Below, piece after piece: positions 23,043 to 33,923 of a stretch of 64,000 bases of DNA. Under the pieces are notes generated by a model. The model ran no database searches and was not told where the DNA came from. It saw nothing but the letters and a program-made list of their open reading frames with translations. Source of the stretch: Corynebacterium halotolerans YIM 70093 = DSM 44683 (GTDB lineage: Bacteria; Actinomycetota; Actinomycetes; Mycobacteriales; Mycobacteriaceae); the NCBI RefSeq assembly GCF_000341345.1, contig NC_020302.1, positions 2,026,075-2,090,074 of the forward strand, written 5' to 3'. Position 1 is the stretch's first letter, and each line of letters starts with the position of its first letter. The position numbers were made by a program, and so were the translations under genes.

Positions 23043-23903
23043 TCACGGGCGCCGCAACGCCACCGCCGCGACGACGAAGACGATGCCCGCCAGCTCCGCC
23101 CAGGACAGCCACTGGCCCAGGGCGAACGCGCCGATGACCGCGGCGACCAGCGGCAGGATGGCCTGCAGGAGGGCGAAGTACGCGGAGCCGGCCATGCGCA
23201 GGACCACCTGGTCCAGGCTGTACGGGATCGCCGCCGAGAGCAGGCCGAGCCCGGCGGCCAGGCCGACGACCTGCATCGCGGACATGTCGACGGTCGTGGG
23301 CCACAGCCACAGGATCAGCGGCAGGCCCACGACGGCCGCCCACGCGAAACCAGTGGCGATCGACGTCCGGGAGGTCGCCGCGTCACCCGCGATGCGGGAG
23401 CCGGCGACGATGTAGCCGGCCCACAGAGCACCGGCGAGCAGGGCGAAGAGGATGCCGTCGGCGGAGGTCGCCCAGCTTGCCCCGGAGATCACGAGCACCC
23501 CGGCCGCGGCGAGGATGAGCGCCCCCCAGTCCCGCACCGAGCGGGAGCCGAAGGCCGCCACGACGATGGGGCCCAGGAACTCGATGGCCACCGCGGTGCC
23601 CATGGGCAGACGGGCGATGGCCTCGTAGAAGGTCATGTTCATGCCCATGGTCACGATGCCGTAGACGGCGGCCCGGAAGCCGGTCTCGCCGATGAAGTCC
23701 CGCAGCCGCGGGCGGTTGAACACGACGAGGATGACGGCCGCCGCGGCCATGCGGAACCAGGCGACGACGACCGGCGGGAAGACCTCGAACAGGCCGACGG
23801 CGATCGCCGCGCCCGCGTACAGCGAGACACCCGAGACCACCATGACCGCCGGGGCGGCCCACCGGTTGCGGTTCTGCGCCGCGGCACTGTTCTCCCCTGT
23901 CAC
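23043..23903 (-). CDS. EamA-family (RhtA-like) transporter
   Basis: About 286 residues, two EamA repeats and about ten transmembrane helices (for example AAPAVMVVSGVSLYAGAAIA, ALWAGYIVAGSRIAGDAA). DMT-superfamily exporter; RhtA-type proteins export threonine, homoserine and other amino acids. I start at GTG 23903 because TAGAGT lies 7 nt upstream (leaderless). The ORF stays open to an ATG at 23942, which lies upstream of that promoter. Convergent with the HD gene, 14 nt apart. Confidence 0.8.
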   Translation of the reverse strand: MTGENSAAAQNRNRWAAPAVMVVSGVSLYAGAAIAVGLFEVFPPVVVAWFRMAAAAVILVVFNRPRLRDFIGETGFRAAVYGIVTMGMNMTFYEAIARLPMGTAVAIEFLGPIVVAAFGSRSVRDWGALILAAAGVLVISGASWATSADGILFALLAGALWAGYIVAGSRIAGDAATSRTSIATGFAWAAVVGLPLILWLWPTTVDMSAMQVVGLAAGLGLLSAAIPYSLDQVVLRMAGSAYFALLQAILPLVAAVIGAFALGQWLSWAELAGIVFVVAAVALRRP

Positions 23904-24010
23904 GGGAGCCACTCTATCCCGGCGCGGGTGAAGCGAGGGCATCAGCTCGGGGTGACAGGCGCCTTTCCCTGTCCGGGACGTGCCCCCGCAGCACCATCCC
24001 CCCCGGCTGG

Positions 24011-24058
24011 AGGTTCATGTGCGGGCGAACCAGTGCGCAGCTGCGCACTCCTGAACCT
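24011..24058. repeat. Nested palindrome of unknown role
   Basis: AGTGCGCAGCTGCGCACT (24032-24049) is a perfect 18-bp palindrome. It lies inside an outer inverted repeat AGGTTCA (24011-24017) / TGAACCT (24052-24058). It lies between the ileS terminator and the EamA transporter promoter. Confidence 0.7.
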
Positions 24059-24079
24059 GCGGCGGGGCGCAGACGGGAA

Positions 24080-24117
24080 GGGCCTCCGGGCGGGATCAGC
24101 GTCCCGCCCGGAGGCCC
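24080..24117 (-). terminator. Terminator hairpin of ileS
   Basis: GGGCCTCCGGGCGGGA pairs perfectly over 16 bp with 24102-24117 across a 6-nt loop, beginning 17 nt past the ileS stop. On the minus strand only a short TTCCC follows, so it is a strong hairpin without a proper U-tract. Confidence 0.75.
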
Positions 24118-24134
24118 CTGCCGGTCGAACCGGG

Positions 24135-27100
24135 CTAGTTCTTCGCCACCGTGGCGGTCGCGCCCTTGACGACGTCGTGGACGTCGTCACCGGTCAGCGG
24201 TTCGGTGGTGACCTCGAGGGAGGTGGCCAGGACCTCGCCGGCGATGAGGCCGCGGTGGCGGGTGGCCCACTCCTCCTTGTCCGCCGGGACCGACAGGGTC
24301 ACGGTGATGCGGTCGGAGACCGCCAGGCCGGTGGCCTTGCGGGCGTCCTGCAGGCCGCGGATGACGTCCGCGGCCCAGCCCTCGGCCTCGAGCTCCTCGG
24401 TGAGCTCCATGTCGAGGACGACCAGGCCGTCGATGCCGTCGATGCGCGCGGTGGAGTCCGGATCGGCGGCGACGAGGCGCTCGGTGAACTCGTCCGGGTT
24501 CAGCTCGATGCCGTCGGCGACGACCGTCTCCCCCGCCCGCTCGTAGTTGCCGGCCTTGACGGCCTTGATGGCGCGCTGGACGTCCTTGCCCAGACGCGGG
24601 CCGGCAACCTTGGCGTTGACGACGACCTCGAAGGTGCCCACGGAGTCGACGTCGCTGGTGAGCTGGACGTCTTTGACGTTGACCTCGTCGCGGATGATGG
24701 GCGCGAAGTCGGCGAGCTTCCCGGAGTCCGGCAGCGCCACGGTCAGCGACGGCAGCGGCAGGCGGTTGCGCAGCTTGTGGGCCTTGCGCACCGAGGAGGC
24801 CGCGGAGCACACGCCGCGGGTGGCGTCCATGGCGGCGACCAGCGCGTCGTCGGCCGGGATGTCCGCGGCCGCCGGGTAGTCGGCCAAGTGGACCGAGCGC
24901 TCTCCGGTCAGGCCGCGCCAGATGACCTCGGAGATGTACGGCAGCAGCGGGGCCGTGACCCGGGTGAGGACCTCGAGCACCGTGTAGAGGGTGTTGAAGG
25001 CCTCCGGGTGCTCGTCATCGCCGGCCCAGAAACGGTCGCGGGAGCGGCGCACGTACCAGTTGGTCAGGGCGTCGGCGAACAGGCGGACCTGGTCGCAGGC
25101 ACCGGCGATGTCGGTGTCGCGCAACGCGGCGTCGACACCGGTCACGAGGTCGTGCAGCTTGGCCAGGATGTAGCGGTCGAGCACGTGCTCGGAGTCGACG
25201 GACCACTCCGCGGTCTTCGAGGAGTACAGCTGCAGGAAGGAGTAGGCGTTCCAGATCGGCAGCAGCGCCTGGCGCACGCCGTCGCGGATGCCCTGCTCGG
25301 TGACGATGAGGTTGCCGCCCCGCAGGATCGGCGAGGACATCAGGAACCAGCGCATGGCGTCCGAGCCGTCGCGGTCGAAGACCTCGTTGACGTTCGGGTA
25401 GTTGCCCTTGGACTTGGACATCTTCTGCCCGTCCTCGCCGAGGACGATGCCGTGGGCGACGACCTTCTTGTACGCCGGGCGGTCGAACAGCGCGGTCGAC
25501 AGCACGTGCATGGTGTAGAACCAGCCGCGGGTCTGCCCGGAGTACTCGACGATGAAGTCGGCCGGCGAGTGGGTGTCGAACCACTCGCGGTTCTCGAAGG
25601 GGTAGTGCTTCTGGGCGAACGGCATGGAACCGGACTCGAACCAGCAGTCGAGGACCTCCGGCACGCGCCGCATGGTCGACCGGCCGGTGGGATCGTCCGG
25701 GTTCGGGCGGGTCAGCTCGTCGATGTAGGGGCGGTGCAGATTCTCCGGGCGCACGCCGAAATCGCGCTCGAGCTCGTCGAGGGAGCCGTAGACGTCGACG
25801 CGCGGGTACTCCTCCGAGTCGGAGACCCACACCGGGATGGGCGAGCCCCAGTAGCGGGAGCGGGAGATGTTCCAGTCGCGCGCGCCCTCGAGCCACTTGC
25901 CGAACTGGCCGTCGCGGATGTGCTCCGGCAGCCACTCGATCTCGTTGTGGTTGAGCTCGACCATGCGGTCGCGGATCTCGGTGACCTTGACGAACCAGCT
26001 CGGCAGGGCCATGTAGATCAGCGGCTGGCCGGAGCGCCAGGAGTGCGGGTAGGAGTGCTCGATGGTGTCGTGGCGCAGGACGCGGCCGGCGGCCTTGAGG
26101 TCGCGGATGATGTCCTTGTTGGCGTCGAAGACGAGCTGGCCGGCGTACGGGGCGACCTGCTCGGTGAACTTGCCGTCCATGTCCACCGGGATGACCAGGT
26201 CGATGTCGAGGGCCTGGCAGGCGGCCATGTCGTCCTCACCGAAGGCCGGGGCCTGGTGGACGATGCCGGTGCCGTCCTCGGTGGTCACGTACTCGGCGGC
26301 CAGGATCTGGAAGCCGTTGCGCATGTCCGCGAAGAAGTCGAAGATCGGCCGGTAGGAGAAGCCGACCAGCTGCGCGCCGGTGAAGGTGGCCGTGACCTCG
26401 TGGTCCCCGCCGAACTCCTTGGCGTAGGAGCCCAGCAGGTTCTCGGCCAGCAGCAGGGTGCGGCCGGCGAACTCCGCCAGGCCGTCCTCGCCGACCTTGA
26501 CCAGGGAGTAGTTGACCTCCGGGTGGACGGCCAGCGCCGAGTTCGACGGCAGGGTCCACGGGGTGGTCGTCCAGGCCAGCGCCGCGGCGTCGGCGAGCTG
26601 CGGGTTCTCGGCCAGGGTCTGCTCGGCGGCGGTGCCCGGGCGGGCGCCGGTGAGCGGGAAGGTGACCGTCAACGCCGGGTCCTGGCGCATCTTGTAGGAG
26701 TCGTCCAGGCGGGTCTCGTGGTTGGACAACGAGGTGTGCTCGGCCCAGGAGTAGGGCAGCACGCGGAAGCCCTGGTAGATCAGGCCCTTGTCGTAGAGGT
26801 TCTTGAACGCCCACATGACCGACTCCATGAAATCCATGTCCATGGTCTTGTAGCCGTTCTCGAAGTCGACCCAGCGCGCCTGACGGGTGACGTACTCCTC
26901 CCACTCCTTGGTGTACTGGAGCACGGAGGTGGCGCAGTAGTCGTTGAACTTGGCCAGGCCCATGTCCTCGATCTGGCCTTTGTCGGTGATGCCCAGCTGC
27001 TTCTCCGCCTCGAGCTCGGCCGGCAGGCCGTGGGTGTCCCAGCCGAAGACACGCGGGACGTGGTAGCCGGCCATGGTGCGGTAGCGCGGGATGATGTCCT

Positions 27101-27323
27101 TGACGTAGCCGGTGAGCAGGTGCCCGTAGTGCGGCAGTCCGTTGGCGAACGGGGGGCCGTCGTAGAAGATGTACTCCTCGGAGCCCGCGCGCTGCTCGAG
27201 TGAGGCCTGGAAGGTGGCGTCCTCCCTCCAATAGGCGAGGACGTTTTCCTCCATGTCCGGGAACCGGGTGGATCCCCCGGTCATGTCCACCCTGGGGTAG
27301 ACGCCGCCGACCTGGTCGGTCAT
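24135..27323 (-). CDS. ileS: Isoleucyl-tRNA synthetase
   Basis: 1062 residues, the long actinobacterial/eukaryote-like IleS type. Class I motifs: [14 protein letters not shown] (HxGH, about 60-73) and KMSKSKGN for [14 protein letters not shown] belongs to the editing domain. The anticodon-binding and C-terminal zinc-free extension follow ([22 protein letters not shown]). The ATG at 27323 is used; [13 protein letters not shown] is a typical actinobacterial start, and the upstream open frame runs through the T-box. Controlled by the T-box leader. Confidence 0.96.
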   Translation of the reverse strand: MTDQVGGVYPRVDMTGGSTRFPDMEENVLAYWREDATFQASLEQRAGSEEYIFYDGPPFANGLPHYGHLLTGYVKDIIPRYRTMAGYHVPRVFGWDTHGLPAELEAEKQLGITDKGQIEDMGLAKFNDYCATSVLQYTKEWEEYVTRQARWVDFENGYKTMDMDFMESVMWAFKNLYDKGLIYQGFRVLPYSWAEHTSLSNHETRLDDSYKMRQDPALTVTFPLTGARPGTAAEQTLAENPQLADAAALAWTTTPWTLPSNSALAVHPEVNYSLVKVGEDGLAEFAGRTLLLAENLLGSYAKEFGGDHEVTATFTGAQLVGFSYRPIFDFFADMRNGFQILAAEYVTTEDGTGIVHQAPAFGEDDMAACQALDIDLVIPVDMDGKFTEQVAPYAGQLVFDANKDIIRDLKAAGRVLRHDTIEHSYPHSWRSGQPLIYMALPSWFVKVTEIRDRMVELNHNEIEWLPEHIRDGQFGKWLEGARDWNISRSRYWGSPIPVWVSDSEEYPRVDVYGSLDELERDFGVRPENLHRPYIDELTRPNPDDPTGRSTMRRVPEVLDCWFESGSMPFAQKHYPFENREWFDTHSPADFIVEYSGQTRGWFYTMHVLSTALFDRPAYKKVVAHGIVLGEDGQKMSKSKGNYPNVNEVFDRDGSDAMRWFLMSSPILRGGNLIVTEQGIRDGVRQALLPIWNAYSFLQLYSSKTAEWSVDSEHVLDRYILAKLHDLVTGVDAALRDTDIAGACDQVRLFADALTNWYVRRSRDRFWAGDDEHPEAFNTLYTVLEVLTRVTAPLLPYISEVIWRGLTGERSVHLADYPAAADIPADDALVAAMDATRGVCSAASSVRKAHKLRNRLPLPSLTVALPDSGKLADFAPIIRDEVNVKDVQLTSDVDSVGTFEVVVNAKVAGPRLGKDVQRAIKAVKAGNYERAGETVVADGIELNPDEFTERLVAADPDSTARIDGIDGLVVLDMELTEELEAEGWAADVIRGLQDARKATGLAVSDRITVTLSVPADKEEWATRHRGLIAGEVLATSLEVTTEPLTGDDVHDVVKGATATVAKN

Positions 27324-27334
27324 AGCTTCGTTCA

Positions 27335-27588
27335 CTTCCTTCACACACGACGGTTCTTGCGCAACTGGTGTACAGGGACGCGTTCTCCGCGCGGTACCAC
27401 CCTGCTTGGGCTCCCGGCCGTGGCCGTGGAGAGCCCCACTTCGTTTCGTGGTGAAGGTCTGTGACGGTCCCACCCGTCCGGTTCTACTGGGCGGGACCAT
27501 GCCCCGCTGTTCTTCCGGAACGCTCCCCGGTGATGGCCGGATCATCGCGGTACCCGCCGGGACTGCTCCCCGGCGGCGATACGTGGGA
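27335..27588 (-). promoter_or_regulatory. T-box riboswitch of ileS
   Basis: The conserved T-box sequence AGGGTGGTACCGCG is present exactly on the minus strand (27390-27403), followed by the complementary CGCG-TCCCT arm. Upstream are a 10-bp stem (GGTCCCGCCC with GGGTGGGACC) and an early GC-rich stem with candidate ATC specifier triplets. Actinobacterial ileS T-boxes sense uncharged tRNA-Ile and act mainly on translation. No U-run terminator is visible here, which agrees with that mode. Confidence 0.9.
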
Positions 27589-27589
27589 A

Positions 27590-27595
27590 AGTATA
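27590..27595 (-). promoter_or_regulatory. -10 box of ileS
   Basis: TATACT on the minus strand immediately precedes the T-box leader. No convincing -35 at 16-18 nt; a TTGACG nearby is only 8 nt away and is not used as a -35. Confidence 0.6.
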
Positions 27596-27647
27596 CCCCC
27601 GTCCGTCAAATCCGCCCGGTTCGGGCCGGGCGGTGCCTGGGCCGGCG

Positions 27648-27806
27648 TCAGCGCCGACGACGCTGCCGGAGGTCGGCGCCCAGGGCCGCCAGGCCACCGC
27701 CCACCGCCGGGAAGAGCAGCCACAGCCAGGCTGCGGCGCCGGTGGCCACGTACGCGACCAGCGCGGTGAAGGCGACGAGGGAGAACCCGAGGGCGGCAAG
27801 CAGCAT
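27648..27806 (-). CDS. Small membrane protein between divIVA and ileS
   Basis: 52 residues. ATG at 27806 with GGAGGT 12 nt upstream. Two hydrophobic segments (MLLAALGFSLVAFTALVAYV and AAAWLWLLFPAVGGGLAAL) separated by a short turn, and a basic tail (LRQRRRR) that should be cytoplasmic. Position between divIVA and ileS matches a small hypothetical gene I recall at the same place in C. glutamicum. Function unknown; a role near the growing pole is only suggested by position. Confidence 0.7.
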   Translation of the reverse strand: MLLAALGFSLVAFTALVAYVATGAAAWLWLLFPAVGGGLAALGADLRQRRRR

Positions 27807-27928
27807 GGCGGGCGGGGGACCTCCGGTCAGGATCCGGGACGGGGTGGGGACGAGGGGAAAACACGTGCTCCCCGGGGACCGTGTGGGGTCCGGCGGGGAG
27901 CTAGGGGGCTGGCGCTGCGGGGGTCGGG

Positions 27929-29020
27929 CTAGTTGTCCTTGCCGACGCCGTCGCCGCTCGGGGCGGAGGAGCCGCGGGACTCCAGCTCCTCGAGCTGGGA
28001 CTGCAGCATGGTCTTCAGGCGGGTGCGGTACTCGCGCTCGAAGGTGCGCAGCTCGGAGATGCGGGACTCCAGGGCCGTCTGCTGCTGCTTGACGGTGTTC
28101 ATGATCTCGGCGTGCTTGCGCTCGGCGTCGGCCTGCAGGGCATTGGCCTTGTCCTGGGCCTGTCGGATCTGGGCCTCGGCGCGGGAGTTCGCGTCGTTGA
28201 CGGTCTCCTCGGCGCGCTTCTCCGCGTCGGCGATCATGCTCTTGGACCGGCTGTCGGCCTCGGAAAGCTGGTTCTGGGCGTTCTTCTCGGCCTCGGCGAG
28301 CTGGGCCTTGGCGCGGGAATCGGCGTCGGCCAGCTGGGCCTTGGCGCGGGAATCGGCATCGGCCAGCTGCTTCTCGGCGGCACCGCGGGCCTCGTCCAGC
28401 ATGGAGCGGGACTCGGCCTGCGCCTCGGAGGTCAGGCGGTCGGCCATCTCCTGGGCCAGGCCCAGCACCTTGGCGGCCTGCATGTGGGTGTCGGCGGTGG
28501 CCACCCCGGAGGCACCTGCGCCCGCGGCGGCGGTGGTCGCGGCGGCACCGGAGGCGGCCGCAGCGGCCGGGGCGTTGGAGGTGGAGGCGCTGGACTTCTT
28601 CGCCTCGGCGGCCTCGGCGCGGGCCTTGTCGGCGGCGTCCTTGTTCTTCTTGGCCTCATCCTTGGCGGTCTTGGCCTCGGCCTCGGCCTTCTCGGTGGCC
28701 TTCTTCGCGTCCGTGAGCTTGGCCTCGTACTCGTTGCGCAGCTTGGTCTCGAGCTCCTTGCGCAGCTTGGCCTCATCCACCTGGGAACCGGCGGCGGCAC
28801 CCGCACCGGCGGCACCGGCGGTGCCCGTCTTGCCGCCCTGGTCCCGGGAATCCAGTTCCTCGACACGGGAGCGCAGGTCGTCGTTCTCCTCCTGCAGCTG
28901 CGAGAGCGTGTCCTCGACGAGGTCGAGGAACTGGTCGACCTCGTCCTCGTTGTACCCCCGCTTGCCGATAGGCGGCTTACTGAAAGCGACATTGTGCACG
29001 TCAGCTGGTGTCAGCGGCAT
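27929..29020 (-). CDS. divIVA: DivIVA/Wag31 polar growth protein
   Basis: 363 residues. N-terminal membrane-curvature-sensing DivIVA domain ([37 protein letters not shown], 3-39), an Ala/Gly-rich linker, and long coiled coils ([40 protein letters not shown]). It marks the cell poles and recruits the elongation machinery that inserts new wall at the tips in corynebacteria. It contains a 33-bp tandem duplication within the coil. ATG preceded by GAAGGGAA. Usual end of the dcw neighbourhood in this phylum. Confidence 0.95.
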   Translation of the reverse strand: MPLTPADVHNVAFSKPPIGKRGYNEDEVDQFLDLVEDTLSQLQEENDDLRSRVEELDSRDQGGKTGTAGAAGAGAAAGSQVDEAKLRKELETKLRNEYEAKLTDAKKATEKAEAEAKTAKDEAKKNKDAADKARAEAAEAKKSSASTSNAPAAAAASGAAATTAAAGAGASGVATADTHMQAAKVLGLAQEMADRLTSEAQAESRSMLDEARGAAEKQLADADSRAKAQLADADSRAKAQLAEAEKNAQNQLSEADSRSKSMIADAEKRAEETVNDANSRAEAQIRQAQDKANALQADAERKHAEIMNTVKQQQTALESRISELRTFEREYRTRLKTMLQSQLEELESRGSSAPSGDGVGKDN

Positions 29021-29216
29021 TGGAGTTCCCTTCGAGTTTCGTCGGCCCCTGGGGGCTGGTGCGGGACGGCCCACACGGTGCGTTTCAAATAATCGTACGT
29101 GGTGGTCCCCGATGAGTGTAGTCGTTCGGACATGGTCGGGGGCCACCAGACACGTTAAATCTTTACCGGAGGTGAACGCGCCCGACCACCCGGCAGACCG
29201 CATTTCTCCGGGGAGG

Positions 29217-29516
29217 TCACACGACCATGGTGTTGAAGACCACGGAGGTGAGGATCGACAGGACAATGAACAGCACGATCACCGAGAGATCGAGTGCGAC
29301 GTTGCCCAGCCGCAACGGGGGGATCACGCGCCGCAGGGCCTTGACCGGGGGATCCGTGATCACGAAGAGCGGCTCCGCGACCATGATGAACCACCGGGGC
29401 GGCTGGAAGTTGCGCGAGAACGACTGGATCATCTCGATCACGATGCGCGCGATGAGGATGAGCGCGAAGAGACGGAGGACGATGTAGAGGATGGTTCCAA
29501 GCAGGGTCACGCTCAC
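29217..29516 (-). CDS. yggT: YggT family membrane protein
   Basis: About 99 residues with two YggT hydrophobic segments ([43 protein letters not shown]) flanking the conserved [37 protein letters not shown] membrane protein of unclear function, found next to sepF and divIVA across Actinobacteria. Start: GTG 29516 or GTG 29510. A TAGGCT -10 ends 8 nt before 29510, so that start may be leaderless. The frame is open to an ATG at 29552. Confidence 0.85.
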   Translation of the reverse strand: MSVTLLGTILYIVLRLFALILIARIVIEMIQSFSRNFQPPRWFIMVAEPLFVITDPPVKALRRVIPPLRLGNVALDLSVIVLFIVLSILTSVVFNTMVV

Positions 29517-29627
29517 CGAGCCTATCGGAACCGGGCCCGGATCCACGAACACCCCGCCACCTGGGCGGGGTGTTCGACTGCCACGGGGTGTGGGGGCGGG
29601 TCGGGTGGCCGGTCCGGCCGGGATCGG

Positions 29628-30131
29628 CTAACGCAGACCGGCGGCCCGCTCGAGATCCAGGGTGGACACGGACGCGTTCTCGGGGACGATGGCGAACAGG
29701 GTGCGTTCGCCGCCGTCGAGCTTCTTCATCTGGCCGCGCACGGCGAAGCACAGGCCGGCGGCGAAGTCGATGACGCGCTTGGCCTCGGACTTGTCCACGT
29801 GGGTCAGGTCGAACACGACCGCGTCGCCGTCGCGGAAGGGCTCGCCGATCAGGGTGGCCTCGGTGTAGGAGGTCAGCTGCACGGGAACGATCGTCGCGGA
29901 GTAGGCGCGCGGGGCGGGACGGGGGGCGACCGGTGCCGGCGCCGGGGCGGGGGCCTCGGGCTCAGGGTAACGGTCGTAGTCGTCGTAGTCGCGCTCCCGG
30001 CGCGGGGCCGGGGCGTAGGCGGCGGAACCGTCGTTACGGTAACGCGGCTCGTCGTCGTAGTAGGCGTCCTCGTGCTCCATGTCCACCGGAGCCAGGCCGA
30101 AGAACTCCTTGGCGCTCTTCATGATTGACAT
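29628..30131 (-). CDS. sepF: Cell division protein SepF
   Basis: 167 residues. N-terminal amphipathic membrane-binding helix (MSIMKSAKEFFGLAP), an acidic/proline-rich linker (about 20-75) and the SepF core (SATIVPVQLTSYTEATLIGEPFRDGDAVVFDLTHVD to ERTLFAIVPENASVS). It anchors FtsZ filaments to the membrane; no ftsA is present in the cluster, so SepF is the likely anchor. The ATG at 30131 follows GAGGGAGA; the open frame upstream to 30242 lacks a start signal. Confidence 0.94.
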   Translation of the reverse strand: MSIMKSAKEFFGLAPVDMEHEDAYYDDEPRYRNDGSAAYAPAPRRERDYDDYDRYPEPEAPAPAPAPVAPRPAPRAYSATIVPVQLTSYTEATLIGEPFRDGDAVVFDLTHVDKSEAKRVIDFAAGLCFAVRGQMKKLDGGERTLFAIVPENASVSTLDLERAAGLR

Positions 30132-30201
30132 GTCGTGGTCTCCCTCTCGGTTTCTACCCCGTCTGTGCAGCTGATACCGCATGTTACAGATGTACTGGGA
30201 C

Positions 30202-30921
30202 TTACGGTAGCTTTCGCTCACCGAGCACGCCGGTTCCGACACGCACGATATCCGAGCCCGCGCAAATCGCGGCCTCCAGATCCGCCGACATGCCGGCCGA
30301 CAACGTCATCGTCCGCCCCATCCGCTCGCCGAGCCGGTCGGCCAGCCCGCGCGCACCGGCGAAGACCTCCGCGGGGTCGGAACCCAGCGGGGGCACGCAC
30401 ATCAGGCCCGTCAGCTCGAGGTGGGCGGCCTCCTCGACGGCGTCGGCGAGCTCGTCGAGATCACCGGCCGCCACTCCCCCGCGCCCCGGGTCGCCGTCGG
30501 CCGACAGCTGCAGGTGGCAGGGCAGGCTCGCCGACTCCCGTTCGCCGCGCTCGAGGGCGAGCGCCACGCCGCGGTCGAGCCCCCGGGCCAGGCGCACGGA
30601 GTCCAGCGAGTGGACGGCCGTGGCCCAGCGGGCCACGGCGTTGGCCTTCTTGGTCTGGATCTGGCCGATCATGTGGATGCGGGCCGCCGGCACCTCGCCG
30701 GCCTTGGCGCGGGCCTCCTGCTCGCGGTTCTCGGCGACGTCGGTGACGCCGAGTTCCACCAGCCGGGCGAGGTCCGTGGCCGGGTGGAACTTGGTCACCG
30801 GCAGCAGCCGGATCTCCCCCGGGTCACGGCCGGCGGCCCGGGCGGCGTCGGCGATGCGTTCGCGCACGCGCGCCAGGTTCTCCCGCAGTTCGGTGGTGCG
30901 TTCGGAGTCTGTCCCGTGCAC
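30202..30921 (-). CDS. yggS: PLP homeostasis protein, YggS/PLPBP family
   Basis: 239 residues. PLP-binding lysine in LLPVTKFHP (K at about 45), ENREQEARAK (usually ENYVQE), HMIGQIQTKKANAV, and the phosphate-binding SAGMSADLEAAICAGSDIVRVGTGVLG. A fold-III alanine-racemase-like monomer without racemase activity that buffers PLP. GTG start 4 nt after the pgeF stop, so translationally coupled. Syntenic with sepF in Actinobacteria. Confidence 0.92.
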   Translation of the reverse strand: MHGTDSERTTELRENLARVRERIADAARAAGRDPGEIRLLPVTKFHPATDLARLVELGVTDVAENREQEARAKAGEVPAARIHMIGQIQTKKANAVARWATAVHSLDSVRLARGLDRGVALALERGERESASLPCHLQLSADGDPGRGGVAAGDLDELADAVEEAAHLELTGLMCVPPLGSDPAEVFAGARGLADRLGERMGRTMTLSAGMSADLEAAICAGSDIVRVGTGVLGERKLP

Positions 30922-30925
30922 TGCC

Positions 30926-31657
30926 CTACCCCCTGCCCGTCAGCCACACCAGGCCGGCCTGGCGGCCGGTGGTCCCCTCCCGACGGTAGGAGAAGAAGTC
31001 GGTGTCCTCAATGGTGCAGCGCGGGTCGGCCTCGATGCCGGTGACGCCGAGGCTCATCAGCTGGCGCACCAGGCCGGCGCGGACGTCGATGCCCCAGGTG
31101 CCCTGCCGGGTGCGGGTGCGTGAGCCGGGCAGGCGGGACTCTACGTCGTCGGCCATCTCCTGCGGCACCTCGTAGTGGCGTCCGGAGGCGGCGGGGCCCA
31201 GCAGTGCCTGGATGCCGGTGGGCGTGGCTCCGAGTTCGACCATCTTCTCCACGGTGCGGGCCACGATGCCGTTGCGCGCGCCCATGCGTCCGGCGTGGAC
31301 GGCGGCCGCGACGCCGGCGGTGTGGTCGGCGAGCAGGACCGGCACGCAGTCGGCGACCAGCACGGCCAGGGCCAGGCCCGGGCGCGTGGTCACCAGGGCG
31401 TCGGTCGTCTCGACCGGTCCGGCCTGCGGTCCGTCGACCACGGTGACCGTGTTGGAGTGGATCTGCTCCATCCACACGATGTCGGTCGGGTCCAGGCCGA
31501 CGGCCCCGGCCAGCCGTTCCCGGTTGGCGGCGACGTGCGCCGGGTCGTCACCGACGTGGTCGGCGAGGTTGAAGGAGTCGTAGGGGGATGCGGAAGCCCC
31601 GCCCGCACGGGTGGTGAACACCATGCGGACGGGGCGGTTGTCCTGGGTCAATCGCAT
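30926..31657 (-). CDS. pgeF: Peptidoglycan editing factor PgeF (YfiH, laccase domain)
   Basis: 243 residues. Zinc-site motifs are visible: MEQIHSNTV (His), VADCVPVLLAD (Cys) and AAVHAGRMG (His; homologues usually HAGWRG). Family members correct misincorporated amino acids in muropeptide precursors, and act on purine nucleosides in some reports. It lies directly after ftsZ (9-nt gap), consistent with control of peptidoglycan precursor quality at division. Confidence 0.9.
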   Translation of the reverse strand: MRLTQDNRPVRMVFTTRAGGASASPYDSFNLADHVGDDPAHVAANRERLAGAVGLDPTDIVWMEQIHSNTVTVVDGPQAGPVETTDALVTTRPGLALAVLVADCVPVLLADHTAGVAAAVHAGRMGARNGIVARTVEKMVELGATPTGIQALLGPAASGRHYEVPQEMADDVESRLPGSRTRTRQGTWGIDVRAGLVRQLMSLGVTGIEADPRCTIEDTDFFSYRREGTTGRQAGLVWLTGRG

Positions 31658-31666
31658 GACCCGAGG

Positions 31667-32902
<1,236 letters not shown>

Positions 32903-33251
32903 GGGTATAGGTCTCGCCTTTCAAGTCTGGGGAAGCGTAAACGAGGTCTATATATTATCGCCCGGCACAGACACCGGGCGGGTTGTAAACCATCATGGGC
33001 GAAAACGTGTCCGGGAGGGAGCACATTTTCTTTGGCGTGTCGGCAGTCTCAACCTTTACTTTAGGGTTGTGACGTGCACTTTTCCGCGTCGCTCCCAGTG
33101 TAGTGGTCCCGCGCGACGGCGTCTGCGGCGGGGTTGGCGGGGGTTGACCGGAGGGTCGGCGCACCCCACCCGCCCGCTTTCGGGGGAGCCGCCCGAAACG
33201 CCCCCGGAAAGACGGAGTTCCCAGGTCACGGCCCTCCCGGTCACCGCCGGT
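32903..33251 (-). promoter_or_regulatory. ftsZ upstream region
   Basis: 349 bases with no gene and locally AT-rich sequence. Minus-strand -10 candidates are TACACT (33097-33102) and GATAAT (32954-32959), neither with a clear -35. A 20-bp imperfect palindrome with CAACC/GGTTG ends (33050-33069) lies between them and could be an operator. Multiple ftsZ promoters are known in C. glutamicum; the exact starts here are unproven. Confidence 0.5.
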
Positions 33252-33911
33252 CTAGCGCACCGTCACCATGGTCGGCGAGGAGACGTTCCAGTGCTGGCCC
33301 TGCCGGGTCAGCACGGTCTCCATGGCCAGGGCCTTGTCGTGGTTGTTCTGGGCGGAGCCCCAGTAGACGGTGCGTCCGTCGTGGAGGTGGAACTCGATGT
33401 CCCGGTCGCTCGGGGCGTCGACGCGGGCCACCTGGCCGCGCACGTGCTCGGGCAGGGACTCGACTACCTCGGTGACGGAGGCGAGCACCTCCGGGTCGTC
33501 CCGGCCCTCCCCCGTCACCTCGACCGCGCTCTCCGGGGGCGTGTCGATGAGGAAGGGCGTGCCGGTCTCGTCGATCAGGTGGGTGCCGTCCTCCTCGTTG
33601 GAGAACAGCACCGCGCGGCGCTCGGTGATCTCCACGCCCAGGGTCGAGGGCCACTGGCGGGTGACGGTGGCGGTGCGCACCCACGGCAGCTGGGCCACCC
33701 CGGCGGCGGCCTGCTGGGCGTCGACGCGCACGAGGTTGTCCCCGGGGGCCACCCCCGTGGCCTCCTGGACCGTCTCGACGGGCAGCCGCTCGGCGCCGGT
33801 GATGTCGTACCCGGTGACCTTGAGGACCGGGAAGGCCCAGAGCACACCGGTGACGACGACCGCGAGCGCCACCAGTCCGGCCAGCACCGCCGCGATGAGC
33901 TTCTTCGACAT
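33252..33911 (-). CDS. ftsQ: Divisome protein FtsQ
   Basis: 219 residues. Short cytoplasmic N-terminus, one transmembrane helix (LIAAVLAGLVALAVVVTGVLWAF, 5-27), then the POTRA domain (LKVTGYDITGAERLPVETVQEATGV) and the FtsQ beta domain (WVRTATVTRQWPSTLGVEITERRAVLF). It links FtsL/FtsB and the septal synthases in the periplasmic-like space. ATG start, 12 nt after murC. Confidence 0.93.
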   Translation of the reverse strand: MSKKLIAAVLAGLVALAVVVTGVLWAFPVLKVTGYDITGAERLPVETVQEATGVAPGDNLVRVDAQQAAAGVAQLPWVRTATVTRQWPSTLGVEITERRAVLFSNEEDGTHLIDETGTPFLIDTPPESAVEVTGEGRDDPEVLASVTEVVESLPEHVRGQVARVDAPSDRDIEFHLHDGRTVYWGSAQNNHDKALAMETVLTRQGQHWNVSSPTMVTVR

Positions 33912-33923
33912 CTCGGTGGTGTC

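Noticed and set aside
22986..27203. A 1405-codon plus-strand ORF opposite ileS and the EamA gene
   Set aside because: Antisense shadow of two real genes, with no start signal or domain.
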